Source: Corynebacterium pacaense
GTDB lineage: Bacteria; Actinomycetota; Actinomycetes; Mycobacteriales; Mycobacteriaceae
Assembly (NCBI RefSeq): GCF_900169525.1
Contig: NZ_LT821240.1
Location: 1,065,684 to 1,129,683, forward strand
Direction of reading: 5' to 3'
Length of the DNA: 64,000 bases
In this document: positions 8,876-17,032 of the stretch, one piece after another
Layout of the letters: each line of letters starts with the position of its first letter
How positions within the stretch are numbered: position 1 is the stretch's first letter
Translations under genes and position numbers: made by a program
Notes under the pieces: generated by a model
The model's input: the letters and a program-made list of their open reading frames with translations, nothing else
Told to the model about the DNA's origin: nothing
The model's database searches: none

Positions 8876-8980
8876 TGAACGTACTCCTTGAGCTTGTTGG
8901 ATGTCGGTGAAGAGGGGCCTGTCCTCCGGCCCTCTCCTTGGAACATTGGGTTAGGCGGTTCCCGGATTCATGATCAGCAT

Positions 8981-10051
8981 TCACCTTTCCACGCTCAGAA
9001 GGACCGGTGAGCAGGACAACAGCCCCGTCTGTCCGTGGCAATTGACGTATTCATAGGTGGTGCTGGATTGCAGGGCGAAGACTTCATGCCATGTCACCAC
9101 TGAACGCGCATCGCCGTATTCCTGCTTCTTGCGGATGGCATGTTCGAAGATGGCGGCGTGTGTGGCGTGACTCTCGGCCCAGTTCTCCAGTGTCCCAAGC
9201 CTGGCGAAGTGTCCCAGGACGGAGGTCTCGCGCCGTGGTGCCAGTGTTTCCTCATCAAGGCTGGTCATCACGCGGAGCGACAGGACATCCTCCAGGCCGG
9301 CATGTTCCTTCAGGTAACCCATCCCGGCCATGAGCTTGGGCTGCAGCTCCTGCTCATAGTCCTCTCGTTGTTCACTGTCCGACTCCTGCCAGTACTGGCC
9401 TGAGCGAATCACGATGGCGTTGAGCCCGACCTCGGCACGGAGGCGGCGCCCCAGGGTGTTTGGTGGAGCATTCCGCTGTCGGTGAGATCCCGGGGCCTCG
9501 AGCCGATCGATCGCCGATACCGGAAATCGGTCACGAGCCGCACCATAATAGCCGTTCGTGGTTGTCGGGACCCTGCGTGTCCCCTCGCACGCCGCCATCC
9601 CGAAAGGTCGGTCCGGATCCGAGTAGACCGTCTCCATCCGATCCAGTGGTACCTGAACAACCTCGTGCCATGCCCCGCATGTGACAGTTGCCGGATCAAG
9701 GGCGTCAAACCACCTCGGTAGAGCCGCCGACTGAAGCCACCGCGCATGCTCGGTGGCGTCCAGCCAGTAGCCGAGTGCGATGAGGTTGGTCATTCCGAGA
9801 CTATCCCGGTATGTGAGCATTTCGTGCGCCTGAGGACCATGGTCGGTCCCCCTTCCGCGGGATTTCCCCGCCAGCTCGACGAATTTCCCCACTGCCGGAT
9901 CGCTCATGTCCTCGACCTGCAGTGCCAGATAGTCTGAGGTGACCAACGATGTCGGCTGATCGAATCCCAGCGTCCACCGGGGCGCACGCGGAGCATGTCC
10001 CTCAGGCCGGCGTTCGGCGATACGCCGCGGGTAGTCGATCGTCCAGGTCAT
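8981..10051 (-). CDS. oxd: aldoxime dehydratase (haem-containing, Oxd type)
   Basis: Aldoxime dehydratases remove water from R-CH=NOH to give R-CN, using a b-type haem that binds substrate through nitrogen. The 356-residue product aligns by eye with OxdB/OxdRE: WHEVVQVPLDRMETVYS, GYYGAARDRFPVSAIDRLE, NAIVIRSGQYWQ and the C-terminal block ATHAAIF...TWHEVFALQSS...EYVNCHGQTG. His298 corresponds to the proximal haem ligand and His322 to the distal catalytic histidine. ATG 10051 has AGGAAGG just upstream and overlaps the stop of the MFS gene as ATGA. A dehydratase beside a nitrilase is the classical aldoxime-nitrile arrangement. Confidence 0.9.
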   Translation of the reverse strand: MTWTIDYPRRIAERRPEGHAPRAPRWTLGFDQPTSLVTSDYLALQVEDMSDPAVGKFVELAGKSRGRGTDHGPQAHEMLTYRDSLGMTNLIALGYWLDATEHARWLQSAALPRWFDALDPATVTCGAWHEVVQVPLDRMETVYSDPDRPFGMAACEGTRRVPTTTNGYYGAARDRFPVSAIDRLEAPGSHRQRNAPPNTLGRRLRAEVGLNAIVIRSGQYWQESDSEQREDYEQELQPKLMAGMGYLKEHAGLEDVLSLRVMTSLDEETLAPRRETSVLGHFARLGTLENWAESHATHAAIFEHAIRKKQEYGDARSVVTWHEVFALQSSTTYEYVNCHGQTGLLSCSPVLLSVER

Positions 10052-11403
10052 GATTCCTTCCTCGCACCGATGCGGAAGGGGCTTTGCACTGCACTGAGAT
10101 CGGCGCCCTTCGTCTCCCTGACCATCAGCCCTCCGACGATGGCGAGAGAGGACAGCAGCCCAACCCAGACAAAGAATGCCCATTCCATGTCATGCTGGTT
10201 AAACCATGTCATGAGGTAGGGTGCGGTTCCTCCGAAGAGAGCGACGGAGACGGAGGTTGCGAAGGCGACGCTTGTCGCACGAATCTTGGTGGGGAACAGC
10301 TCTGAGGAGAAGGCCGGGTACATTCCCGCGCCCATCGCCCAGATCGACATTCCGGCTGCCTGTGCAATAAACAGTGTCCACGGCTCATCGGTGATCAGGA
10401 GTGAAACTGGGTAGTAGCAGACGATGGCGGCAAACCCCATCGCGATGATCATCGGCCTTCGTCCCACCCGGTCGGACACATGTCCCCATAGTGGCAGCAT
10501 GATCAGGGCAACGCCCTGGGCGAGAAGACTGGCGAGAAACGCGCTCTGCGGATCCATTCCACGCGCGGAAATGGCGAAGGAGGCTGCGAACGTCGCCCAG
10601 ATATAGTATGCGCAGTTGTGCCCGCACGCGAGCATGATTGTCAAAAGCCCGGACTTCACCACAAGAGAGGCGGGAATCGGGGTTTCTTCCTCGTCTTCCT
10701 GTTCAGTGAATTCGTTGCTCTCCTCGGCAGCGCGGCGCAGATAGAGCACTCCCAGCCCAAGTACCGCGCCGAGCACGAAGGCAAGCCTCCATCCCCAGGA
10801 AGTCATGGCGGAGTCATCGAGCATGAGATTCGCGATCGCTCCCACGGCGGTGGCGAGCATTACTCCGAGTGTGACTGCAAAGAACACCGAGCTTGACCAC
10901 AGTCCGCGTCGCTGCGGTGGCGCAATTTCGGAAACATAGGTGTAGGAGACTCCGGACTCACCTCCGTGTGCGAGCCCCTGAATCAAACGCAGGACCACCA
11001 GAATGACGGATGACCATACGCCTATCTTTTCGTATCCTGGAGCGATCGCAAGCGCGAGGCTGGAAACCGACATGATCGAGATGGTGAATACGAGGACGAA
11101 CTTGCGCCCTGCGCGGTCAGCGAGTCGTCCGAAAACTATGCCGCCCACGGGCCGCGCGATAAAACCGACCGCGAACACGGCGAGGGTGGCGAGCAATGCG
11201 GATGAGGAATCGGATTTATCGAAGAAGTGGGCGGCAATGTACGTGGAGAAGATGGCGTAAAGCGTCCAGTCGAACCATTCCAGGATGTTTCCCGCGACAG
11301 CGGCACGAAGCGACCGCAACTGGCCCGCCGTGACCTTCCTCTCCGACTGTCCGGTGATGGCGCCGACACCAGCGCCGGTTCCTGTGATTGTCATATTGTT
11401 CAC
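10048..11403 (-). CDS. MFS transporter of the metabolite:proton symporter type
   Basis: A 451-residue, 12-helix carrier. It has the family markers NILEWFDWTLYAIFSTY in helix 1, GRLADRAGRKFVL between helices 2 and 3, RLIQGLAHGGESGVSYTYVSEIAPPQRRGLWSS, and HVSDRVGRRPMI at the 6/7 repeat. These place it in the MHS group (ProP, KgtP and relatives), which import acids, betaines or aromatics with protons. GTG 11403 is preferred over ATG 11394 because GGAGG lies 5 nt before the GTG. First gene of the aldoxime operon, overlapping oxd by 4 bp; it probably imports the aldoxime or a precursor. Confidence 0.85.
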   Translation of the reverse strand: MNNMTITGTGAGVGAITGQSERKVTAGQLRSLRAAVAGNILEWFDWTLYAIFSTYIAAHFFDKSDSSSALLATLAVFAVGFIARPVGGIVFGRLADRAGRKFVLVFTISIMSVSSLALAIAPGYEKIGVWSSVILVVLRLIQGLAHGGESGVSYTYVSEIAPPQRRGLWSSSVFFAVTLGVMLATAVGAIANLMLDDSAMTSWGWRLAFVLGAVLGLGVLYLRRAAEESNEFTEQEDEEETPIPASLVVKSGLLTIMLACGHNCAYYIWATFAASFAISARGMDPQSAFLASLLAQGVALIMLPLWGHVSDRVGRRPMIIAMGFAAIVCYYPVSLLITDEPWTLFIAQAAGMSIWAMGAGMYPAFSSELFPTKIRATSVAFATSVSVALFGGTAPYLMTWFNQHDMEWAFFVWVGLLSSLAIVGGLMVRETKGADLSAVQSPFRIGARKES

Positions 11404-11732
11404 GGTCCCTCCTAAGGGATGCTCACAGAGTTTGTGTAGTGGCCTGCTTGATGGATTCAAGCCTTGATGATGTGCACCACATCACCCATGTCTCAGAAAC
11501 TACGGTCTTCAGAACTATTTAGTGAAGCTAAATCCATCGATGTCCACTATCAGTAGAGTTAATAGTGCGATCGGCACAGCCCTCCTGACGCTGCCGGTTG
11601 ACAGGCTTTGACGCAACAACGCAGAATGAAAAATATCCATGCAGATGCGGAAACTTGCTCACCCCCCTTATTTCTGTCGAACGACCGAATAAAGCCACTG
11701 TCCCATGACAACCAACGTCTGTATAGCTAATA
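11404..11732. promoter_or_regulatory. divergent control region of the aldoxime operon and its LysR gene
   Basis: The 329-bp region holds three dyads: CTTGA-TGGAT-TCAAG at 11447-11461, TGATGTG-CAC-CACATCA at 11468-11484 and ATTTAG-TGAAG-CTAAAT at 11517-11533. The middle one lies about 65 bp from the MFS start and fits both a LysR T-N11-A site and a degenerate CRP/GlxR-like site. No protein-coding potential is seen. Which dyad is bound by the LysR protein cannot be decided by reading. Confidence 0.5.
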
Positions 11733-12680
11733 ATGAGGATGTGGATCATTAACATCGCTAATTTAAGAGGCCTGGATCTCAACCTCCTGGTTGTCTTCCA
11801 CGTCCTTATGCAGGAGAAACACGTCACCCGAGCTGCGGCGCGACTCCACCTGAGTCAGGGGGCGGTCAGCGCCGCGCTGGGTCGGTTGCGCTCGGTTTTC
11901 AATGACCCCCTGTTCCAGCGCACCAGAGCCGGAATGAGTCCCACACCGAAGGCGCTGGCGCTGGCGCCGAAGATAGCCCAGGCCCTGGTCATGCTCGATG
12001 ATTTCATCTACCCCAGCACAGAGTTTGATCCGGCGACCACGACACGAAACTTCCACGTGGCCATGTCAGACGATGTGGAAACAGTGCTTGCCCCTTCAAT
12101 TCTGCGGGCGGTCAGGAAGCAGGGGTGGAACGTGAGCTTCTCCCTGCACCAGACCAATAGTCAGCTCTGGAATGAGACCTTGGATGATCCGGAGATCGAT
12201 CTGGTCATCTGCGCCAGTCCCGCACAGGTTTCCGCACACTACCGCGAGAGCGTCCTGTTCGCATCCAGCTATTCGTGCCTGTACTCAAGCAAGAGTTCAA
12301 GTTTCTCCCATCCGCCGACCCTCGATGAGTACATTGACGCACACCATGTCAGGGTTTCCTTCAATACGCGTCGCGGGTTCGTGGACGAGTTCTTCGAACT
12401 CCAGGGCAGGGAGAGGCGGGTGGAGGTGTCCCTCAGCCACTTCTCGGGTCTGGTCACGGCTTTGCACGTGGGTGATCTCATTGCGACGATCCCAAGTTAC
12501 GCGGCTCGTGCGCTCGCGGAGAACACTGATCTGACCGTTTCCACCCCACCGATTCCCGTACCAAGGCACACGGTGTCCCTGTTGTGGAAGGTTCAGCAGG
12601 AGACGCAGCTTGACCACAAATGGCTGCGGACATTCATCGAGAGCCGTTTCGATGTGCCTGGCTTCAGTGGCGCAGCATGA
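11733..12680 (+). CDS. LysR-family transcriptional regulator of the aldoxime operon
   Basis: The 315-residue protein has an N-terminal winged helix (LRGLDLNLLVVFHVLMQEKH then VTRAAARLHLSQGAVSAALGRLR, residues 11-52) and a substrate-binding domain typical of the NodD/LeuO-like branch. It is divergent from the MFS-oxd-nit operon, the usual position of a LysR activator of a catabolic operon, and its inducer is likely the aldoxime or nitrile. Starts at ATG 11733 and ATG 11739 cannot be told apart; no good Shine-Dalgarno is seen. It ends one base before the dnaE2 stop, so the cassette abuts core sequence exactly. Confidence 0.88.
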   Translation: MRMWIINIANLRGLDLNLLVVFHVLMQEKHVTRAAARLHLSQGAVSAALGRLRSVFNDPLFQRTRAGMSPTPKALALAPKIAQALVMLDDFIYPSTEFDPATTTRNFHVAMSDDVETVLAPSILRAVRKQGWNVSFSLHQTNSQLWNETLDDPEIDLVICASPAQVSAHYRESVLFASSYSCLYSSKSSSFSHPPTLDEYIDAHHVRVSFNTRRGFVDEFFELQGRERRVEVSLSHFSGLVTALHVGDLIATIPSYAARALAENTDLTVSTPPIPVPRHTVSLLWKVQQETQLDHKWLRTFIESRFDVPGFSGAA

Positions 12681-12681
12681 A

Positions 12682-15600
12682 TCACCGGAAATCCCGTGAT
12701 CCGCGGCTGAGCAGCTCCCCCATCGGCAGCGGTTCGAGGCGGTCGGCAACCACGGTGACGGCTCCGGTGGCATTTTGCACAATGCCGCGGATGATCAGCG
12801 TTTTCGCGGTCCGCGCGAGCATCTTCTGCGCGGCCCAGAGGCCGGGCGAAACCATCACGTTCATCAACCCGGTTTCGTCCTCGAGACCGAAGAAGGTCAC
12901 TCCGGCCGCGGTCTGCGGCCGCTGACGGTGCGTCACCACCCCGGCGATCCGCACCCGCGACCCGTCCTCGATCCCCATCAGCCGATCCGCGGGGACGATC
13001 CCCCGCTCATTCAGATGGGCGCGCACCAGCTCCATGGGTTGGCGGTCATGGCTGACGCCGGTGGCCGCAATGGATCCCACCATCATCTCGAAGGCGTTCA
13101 TCCCCGGCAGCGCCGGCGCGTCGATCGCCGAGAGGCCGGGCAGCATGCCGGGGCGTTCGGTTGCGGCGATGCCCGCCTGCCACAGAGCTTCTCGACGCCC
13201 CACCCCGAGGCACTCAAGGGCCCCCGCCCTGGCCAGGGCCTCCACGTGGGCAACGCCGAGATCGGCCCGGCGCGAGAGATCCGGGATGGAGTCATAGGGG
13301 GCGTTGGCGGCCACGCGCGCCGCCGCCTCCGCCCCTAGGCCGTGGACCAGGTTCAACCCGAGGCGGATCCGCCCGCCGGGGGCGTCGGCCTCGACTCCGG
13401 AGTCATTGATGGTGATCGGCAGAATCTCCACGCGGTGGCGGCGCGCATCGGCGATCAGCGACTGCGGCGAGTAGAAACCCATCGGCTGTGCCCGCAGCAG
13501 CCCCACGCAGAACTCCGCGGGATAGTGGTGTTTGAACCATGCGGAGAAGTACACCAGGGAGGCGAAGGACTGGGAGTGGGATTCGGGGAAGCCGTAGGCG
13601 GCGAAGGCGACAATCTTGTTCCACAGCTTCTCGGCGGTCTCCCCCACGATCCCGTTCGTCTCCTCCAGCCCCTGGAAGAAGCGGGAGCGCAGGGCCGCCA
13701 TGCGCTCGGGTGAACGCTTGGAGCCCATCGCACGCCTGAGCGCATCCGCCTCTCCGCCGGTGAATCCCGCGGCATCCACGGCGACCTGCATGAGCTGCTC
13801 CTGGAACAGGGGGATGCCGAGGGTCTTGCCCAGCGACCTCTCCAGCACGGGGTGGTCGTAGGTGACCGCCTCCCTCCCATCACGGCGGCGCAGGTAGGGG
13901 TGGACCGATCCGCCCTGGATGGGCCCCGGGCGGATCAGCGCCACCTCCACCACCAGGTCGAAGAAGGTCCGCGGCTTCAACCGCGGCAGTGTGGACATCT
14001 GTGCCCGCGACTCCACCTGGAACACCCCCACCGCGTCGGCGCGGCAGAGCATCTCGTAGACCTCCGGCTCGGCCAGGTCCAGCTCCCACAGATTCACCTC
14101 CACGCCGCGGTGCTCGGCCACCAGGTCGATCATGTGGTGGAGGGCCTCGAGCATGCCGAGTCCGAGCAGGTCGAATTTCACCAGCCCCGCGGTGGCGCAG
14201 TCATCCTTGTCCCACTGCACCACGGAGCGACCCTCCATGCGCGCCCATTCCACCGGAACCACATCGGCGATGGGCCGGTCACAGATGACCATGCCACCGG
14301 AATGTATGCCCAGGTGGCGCGGCTGTCCGCGGAACTGTGCCGCCAGTTCCACGACGTCATCCGGCGCCGTGGCGGTGCCCTTGGCCCAGGCATCCGCCGA
14401 TCCCTGGGGATAGCCCAGCGCCCGGGCCGCGTCCCGGGTCGCCCCCCTGCCGCGGTAGGTGATCACATTGGCAACCTGTGCGGCGTTGTCCCTGCCGTAC
14501 CTGTCGTAGACATACTGTATGACCTCCTCGCGCCGCCCGGACTCGATGTCTATGTCAATGTCGGGTGGACCGTCACGGTCGGGCGAGAGGAACCGCTCGA
14601 ACAGCAGACCCGCGGAGATGGGTTCGGCGTTGGTGATCCCGAGGACGAAGCAGACCGCGGAGTTGGCCGCGGATCCCCTGCCCTGGCACAGGATGGTGTT
14701 GCGGCGGCAGAACTCCACCAGATCGTGGACGATGAGGAAATAGCCGGGAAAACCGAGCTTCTCGATCACGGTGCACTCATGGTCGATCTGTGCGCGCGCC
14801 CGCTCACGGATGGACTCCTCCCGGCCGCGGTAGCGCCTGTCGAAGTCACGGTCGACCAGTTCGACCAGCCAGGACATCTCGGTGTATCCCTCCGGGGTCT
14901 GCCACTTCGGCAGGTTCGGAGCCACCAGATCAAGGGTGAAGGCGCATTCGGCGGCCAGGGAGACGGAGGTTTCCAGCAGATCGGCGCAGTCCGGGTTCGC
15001 CCGCAGCATGGCCTCCCCGCTGCGCAGCCACGCGGCCCCCATGGGATGGAGGTGGCTCTCCGCATCCGCAAGTGCACTGCGCTGCGCAAGGGCGCGCTTG
15101 GCAGCGGCCAGTCTCACTGACTGTCTGGACGCGGCGGCGGGGCGGGTGCTGATGATGCCGCGCAGCTGCTTCTCCGCTTGGATACTCCTGAGAATTTCGT
15201 ATCTGTCCGCATCCTCCGGCAACATGGAGCAGGGAAATTCCAGCACCACATTCTCCCGGCCGAAGCAGTCGATCAGTTGATCGATTGAGGTGCTCCACGC
15301 ATGGTCCGCCAGGACCACCCAGTGCCCCGCACCCGCACCTCCGACCAGCTCCAGGGGAGGATACAGGACCTCCCCCTTCTCGCCGGTGGCCATTTTCGCC
15401 CCTGCGATCAGGTGACTCAGCCTGCGATAGCCCTCCGGCCCCCGGCACAGGACGGTCAGCACCCCCTCCCCGAGGCTGAGCTCGGCACCGAAAACGGTGT
15501 CCACGCCCAGTTCCGCGGCCGCCTCGGCACAGCGGACCGTGCCGTAGAACCCGTCCCTGTCCAGCAGTGCCAATGCGGACAGCCCGAGCTCACGGGCGCG

Positions 15601-15846
15601 GGCAACCATAGCCTCCGGATCCGATGCGCCGACGAGGAAGTTGTAGCTGCTGGTGGCGTGCAGTTCGGCGAAGGCGGGGCCCGGATCCACCGGGCCGCCA
15701 CCAGGCGATGCGCCGTCCGCGGGGACCTCCGCCTCGTGCAGCACCGGCCTCAGGGGAGCAACCGCCCTGCCGGAGAGAATGCGGTCAATCTTCGACCAGG
15801 ACAGTGGCCGGCCATTGAAACCGCTGACCCCACCGTTCCATTCCAT
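12682..15846 (-). CDS. dnaE2: error-prone DNA polymerase III alpha subunit DnaE2
   Basis: The 1054-residue protein is a C-family polymerase. It has an N-terminal PHP domain (FAELHATSSYNFLVGAS), the palm with the catalytic aspartates in PPDIDIDIESGRREEVIQ, CQGRGSAANSAVC, the fingers segment with MGSKRSPERM, and a C-terminal OB fold (VRIAGVVTHRQRPQTAAG). Length and absence of a tau-binding tail identify DnaE2 rather than replicative DnaE1. DnaE2 works with ImuA' and ImuB in SOS mutagenesis, and those genes lie about 18 kb away at 33.3-35.7 kb. A LexA-type box precedes it. ATG 15846 follows TAGATT by 7 nt, so translation is probably leaderless. Confidence 0.95.
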   Translation of the reverse strand: MEWNGGVSGFNGRPLSWSKIDRILSGRAVAPLRPVLHEAEVPADGASPGGGPVDPGPAFAELHATSSYNFLVGASDPEAMVARARELGLSALALLDRDGFYGTVRCAEAAAELGVDTVFGAELSLGEGVLTVLCRGPEGYRRLSHLIAGAKMATGEKGEVLYPPLELVGGAGAGHWVVLADHAWSTSIDQLIDCFGRENVVLEFPCSMLPEDADRYEILRSIQAEKQLRGIISTRPAAASRQSVRLAAAKRALAQRSALADAESHLHPMGAAWLRSGEAMLRANPDCADLLETSVSLAAECAFTLDLVAPNLPKWQTPEGYTEMSWLVELVDRDFDRRYRGREESIRERARAQIDHECTVIEKLGFPGYFLIVHDLVEFCRRNTILCQGRGSAANSAVCFVLGITNAEPISAGLLFERFLSPDRDGPPDIDIDIESGRREEVIQYVYDRYGRDNAAQVANVITYRGRGATRDAARALGYPQGSADAWAKGTATAPDDVVELAAQFRGQPRHLGIHSGGMVICDRPIADVVPVEWARMEGRSVVQWDKDDCATAGLVKFDLLGLGMLEALHHMIDLVAEHRGVEVNLWELDLAEPEVYEMLCRADAVGVFQVESRAQMSTLPRLKPRTFFDLVVEVALIRPGPIQGGSVHPYLRRRDGREAVTYDHPVLERSLGKTLGIPLFQEQLMQVAVDAAGFTGGEADALRRAMGSKRSPERMAALRSRFFQGLEETNGIVGETAEKLWNKIVAFAAYGFPESHSQSFASLVYFSAWFKHHYPAEFCVGLLRAQPMGFYSPQSLIADARRHRVEILPITINDSGVEADAPGGRIRLGLNLVHGLGAEAAARVAANAPYDSIPDLSRRADLGVAHVEALARAGALECLGVGRREALWQAGIAATERPGMLPGLSAIDAPALPGMNAFEMMVGSIAATGVSHDRQPMELVRAHLNERGIVPADRLMGIEDGSRVRIAGVVTHRQRPQTAAGVTFFGLEDETGLMNVMVSPGLWAAQKMLARTAKTLIIRGIVQNATGAVTVVADRLEPLPMGELLSRGSRDFR

Positions 15847-15865
15847 GGTGTAGAATCTACATTAT

Positions 15866-15881
15866 TAGAACACGTTTTCCA
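15866..15881 (-). promoter_or_regulatory. LexA (SOS) box of dnaE2
   Basis: Read on the minus strand the site is TGGAAAACGTGTTCTA. It matches the corynebacterial SOS consensus TCGAAMANNTGTTCGA at 12 of 14 fixed positions. It lies immediately upstream of the TAGATT -10 box of dnaE2, where bound LexA would block polymerase. Confidence 0.75.
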
Positions 15882-15925
15882 ATGCTCTACCACCCCCCGC
15901 GGACGGCCTCCCACACCCCACCGGG

Positions 15926-15968
15926 TAGACCGAGCTGTACAGATGTCGGTCTAGAATGCTAGTGTCTA
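15926..15968 (+). promoter_or_regulatory. metQ promoter and TAGACCGA/TCGGTCTA inverted repeat
   Basis: A perfect 8-bp inverted repeat (15926-15933 and 15946-15953) with 12-bp spacing overlaps a TAGAAT -10-like box at 15952-15957. A further GTCTA follows at 15964-15968. The half-sites TAGAC/GTCTA are those of McbR, the corynebacterial repressor of methionine genes, but the spacing differs from the TAGAC-N6-GTCTA that I remember, so binding by McbR is only suggested. Confidence 0.45.
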
Positions 15969-16017
15969 CTCCCAGCAATCTGAATACACCCATCAACGCT
16001 TAAGGGACGACATAACC

Positions 16018-16917
16018 ATGAAGCTTCGTCGCATCACCACCACCGCCCTCGCGGGACTCTTCGCAGCAACCGCCCTTGTTGCGTGCGGCTCCGACTCGGA
16101 CGGCACCTCCACCGCGGCATCGGAGAATGCCGAGGAGGTCACCATCCGCATCGGCACCACCGACTCCGCGAAGGAGGCGTGGCAGGTCCTCGAGGACAAG
16201 GCCTCCGAGGAGGGCATCAAGCTCGACGTGGTCAACTTCTCCGACTACTCCACCCCGAATGAGGCCCTCTCCCAGGATCAGCTGGACGTCAACCTCTTCC
16301 AGCACCTGAAGTTCCTCGCCCAGTACAATGTCGGCGCAGGCCAGGACCTGACCCCGGTCGGTTCCACCGAGATCGTGCCGCTGGCACTGTTCTGGAAGGA
16401 CCATGACTCCATCGACGGCATCGAGGGCGAATCCATCGCCATCCCCAACGATGAGTCCAACCAGGGTCGCGCCATCAACGTGCTCGTCCAGGCGGACCTG
16501 ATCACCCTGAAGACCCCGGGCCTGGTCACCCCGACCCCCGCCGACATCGATGAGGGCGCCTCCAAGGTCTCCGTCACCCCGGTTGATGCCGCACAGTCCC
16601 CGACCGCCTACCAGGAGGGCAAGCCGGCGATCATCAACAACTCCTTCCTCGACCGCGCGGGCATCGATCCCAAGCTCGCGGTCTTCCAGGATGATCCGGA
16701 GTCCGAGGAGGCTGAGCCCTACATCAACGTCTTCGTCACCAAGGCCGATGACGCCGATGACAAGAACGTCGCCCGCCTCGTCGAGCTGTGGCACACCCCG
16801 GAGATCCAGGCAGCCGTAGAGCGCGACTCCAAGGGGACCTCGGTCCCGGTCGAGCGCACCAAGGAGCAGCTGCAGGCCATCCTCACCCGTCTCGAGGATG
16901 ATCAGAAGAACTCCTAG
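16018..16917 (+). CDS. metQ: methionine ABC transporter substrate-binding lipoprotein
   Basis: MetQ captures D/L-methionine outside the membrane for the MetNI importer. The 299-residue product starts with a signal peptide and lipobox LVAC (Cys23). The mature domain is NlpA/MetQ type: VTIRIGTTDSAKEAW, VNFSDYSTPNEALSQDQLDVNLFQHLKFL, and AIPNDESNQGRAINVLVQADLI. It is followed after a strong hairpin by metN and metI, matching the cg0735-0737 arrangement that I remember from C. glutamicum, though there it is read in the opposite numbering direction. Confidence 0.95.
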   Translation: MKLRRITTTALAGLFAATALVACGSDSDGTSTAASENAEEVTIRIGTTDSAKEAWQVLEDKASEEGIKLDVVNFSDYSTPNEALSQDQLDVNLFQHLKFLAQYNVGAGQDLTPVGSTEIVPLALFWKDHDSIDGIEGESIAIPNDESNQGRAINVLVQADLITLKTPGLVTPTPADIDEGASKVSVTPVDAAQSPTAYQEGKPAIINNSFLDRAGIDPKLAVFQDDPESEEAEPYINVFVTKADDADDKNVARLVELWHTPEIQAAVERDSKGTSVPVERTKEQLQAILTRLEDDQKNS

Positions 16918-16930
16918 GCTCCACAATCCG

Positions 16931-16982
16931 ATAACGCCCCGCAGGCAGGTTGCATACCGCACTCGCCGCCGCGGGGCGTTAT
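16931..16982 (+). terminator. strong hairpin between metQ and metN
   Basis: ATAACGCCCCGC (16931-16942) pairs perfectly with GCGGGGCGTTAT (16971-16982) around a 28-nt loop. No long T run follows, so it may be a partial terminator or an mRNA stabiliser. Such a structure would let the binding protein be made in excess over the MetNI permease. Confidence 0.6.
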
Positions 16983-17032
16983 GATTTTCCCCTGACTGTT
17001 CCACCCCCATCGTCGAAAAGAGGACACCCGCC

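Noticed and set aside
13852..15120. Long open frames antisense to dnaE2 (and similar ones opposite FtsX, fasA and the HNH gene)
   Set aside because: High-GC codon bias creates open antisense frames. The products are His/Gln/Gly/Arg-rich without domains, while the sense strands encode clear enzymes.
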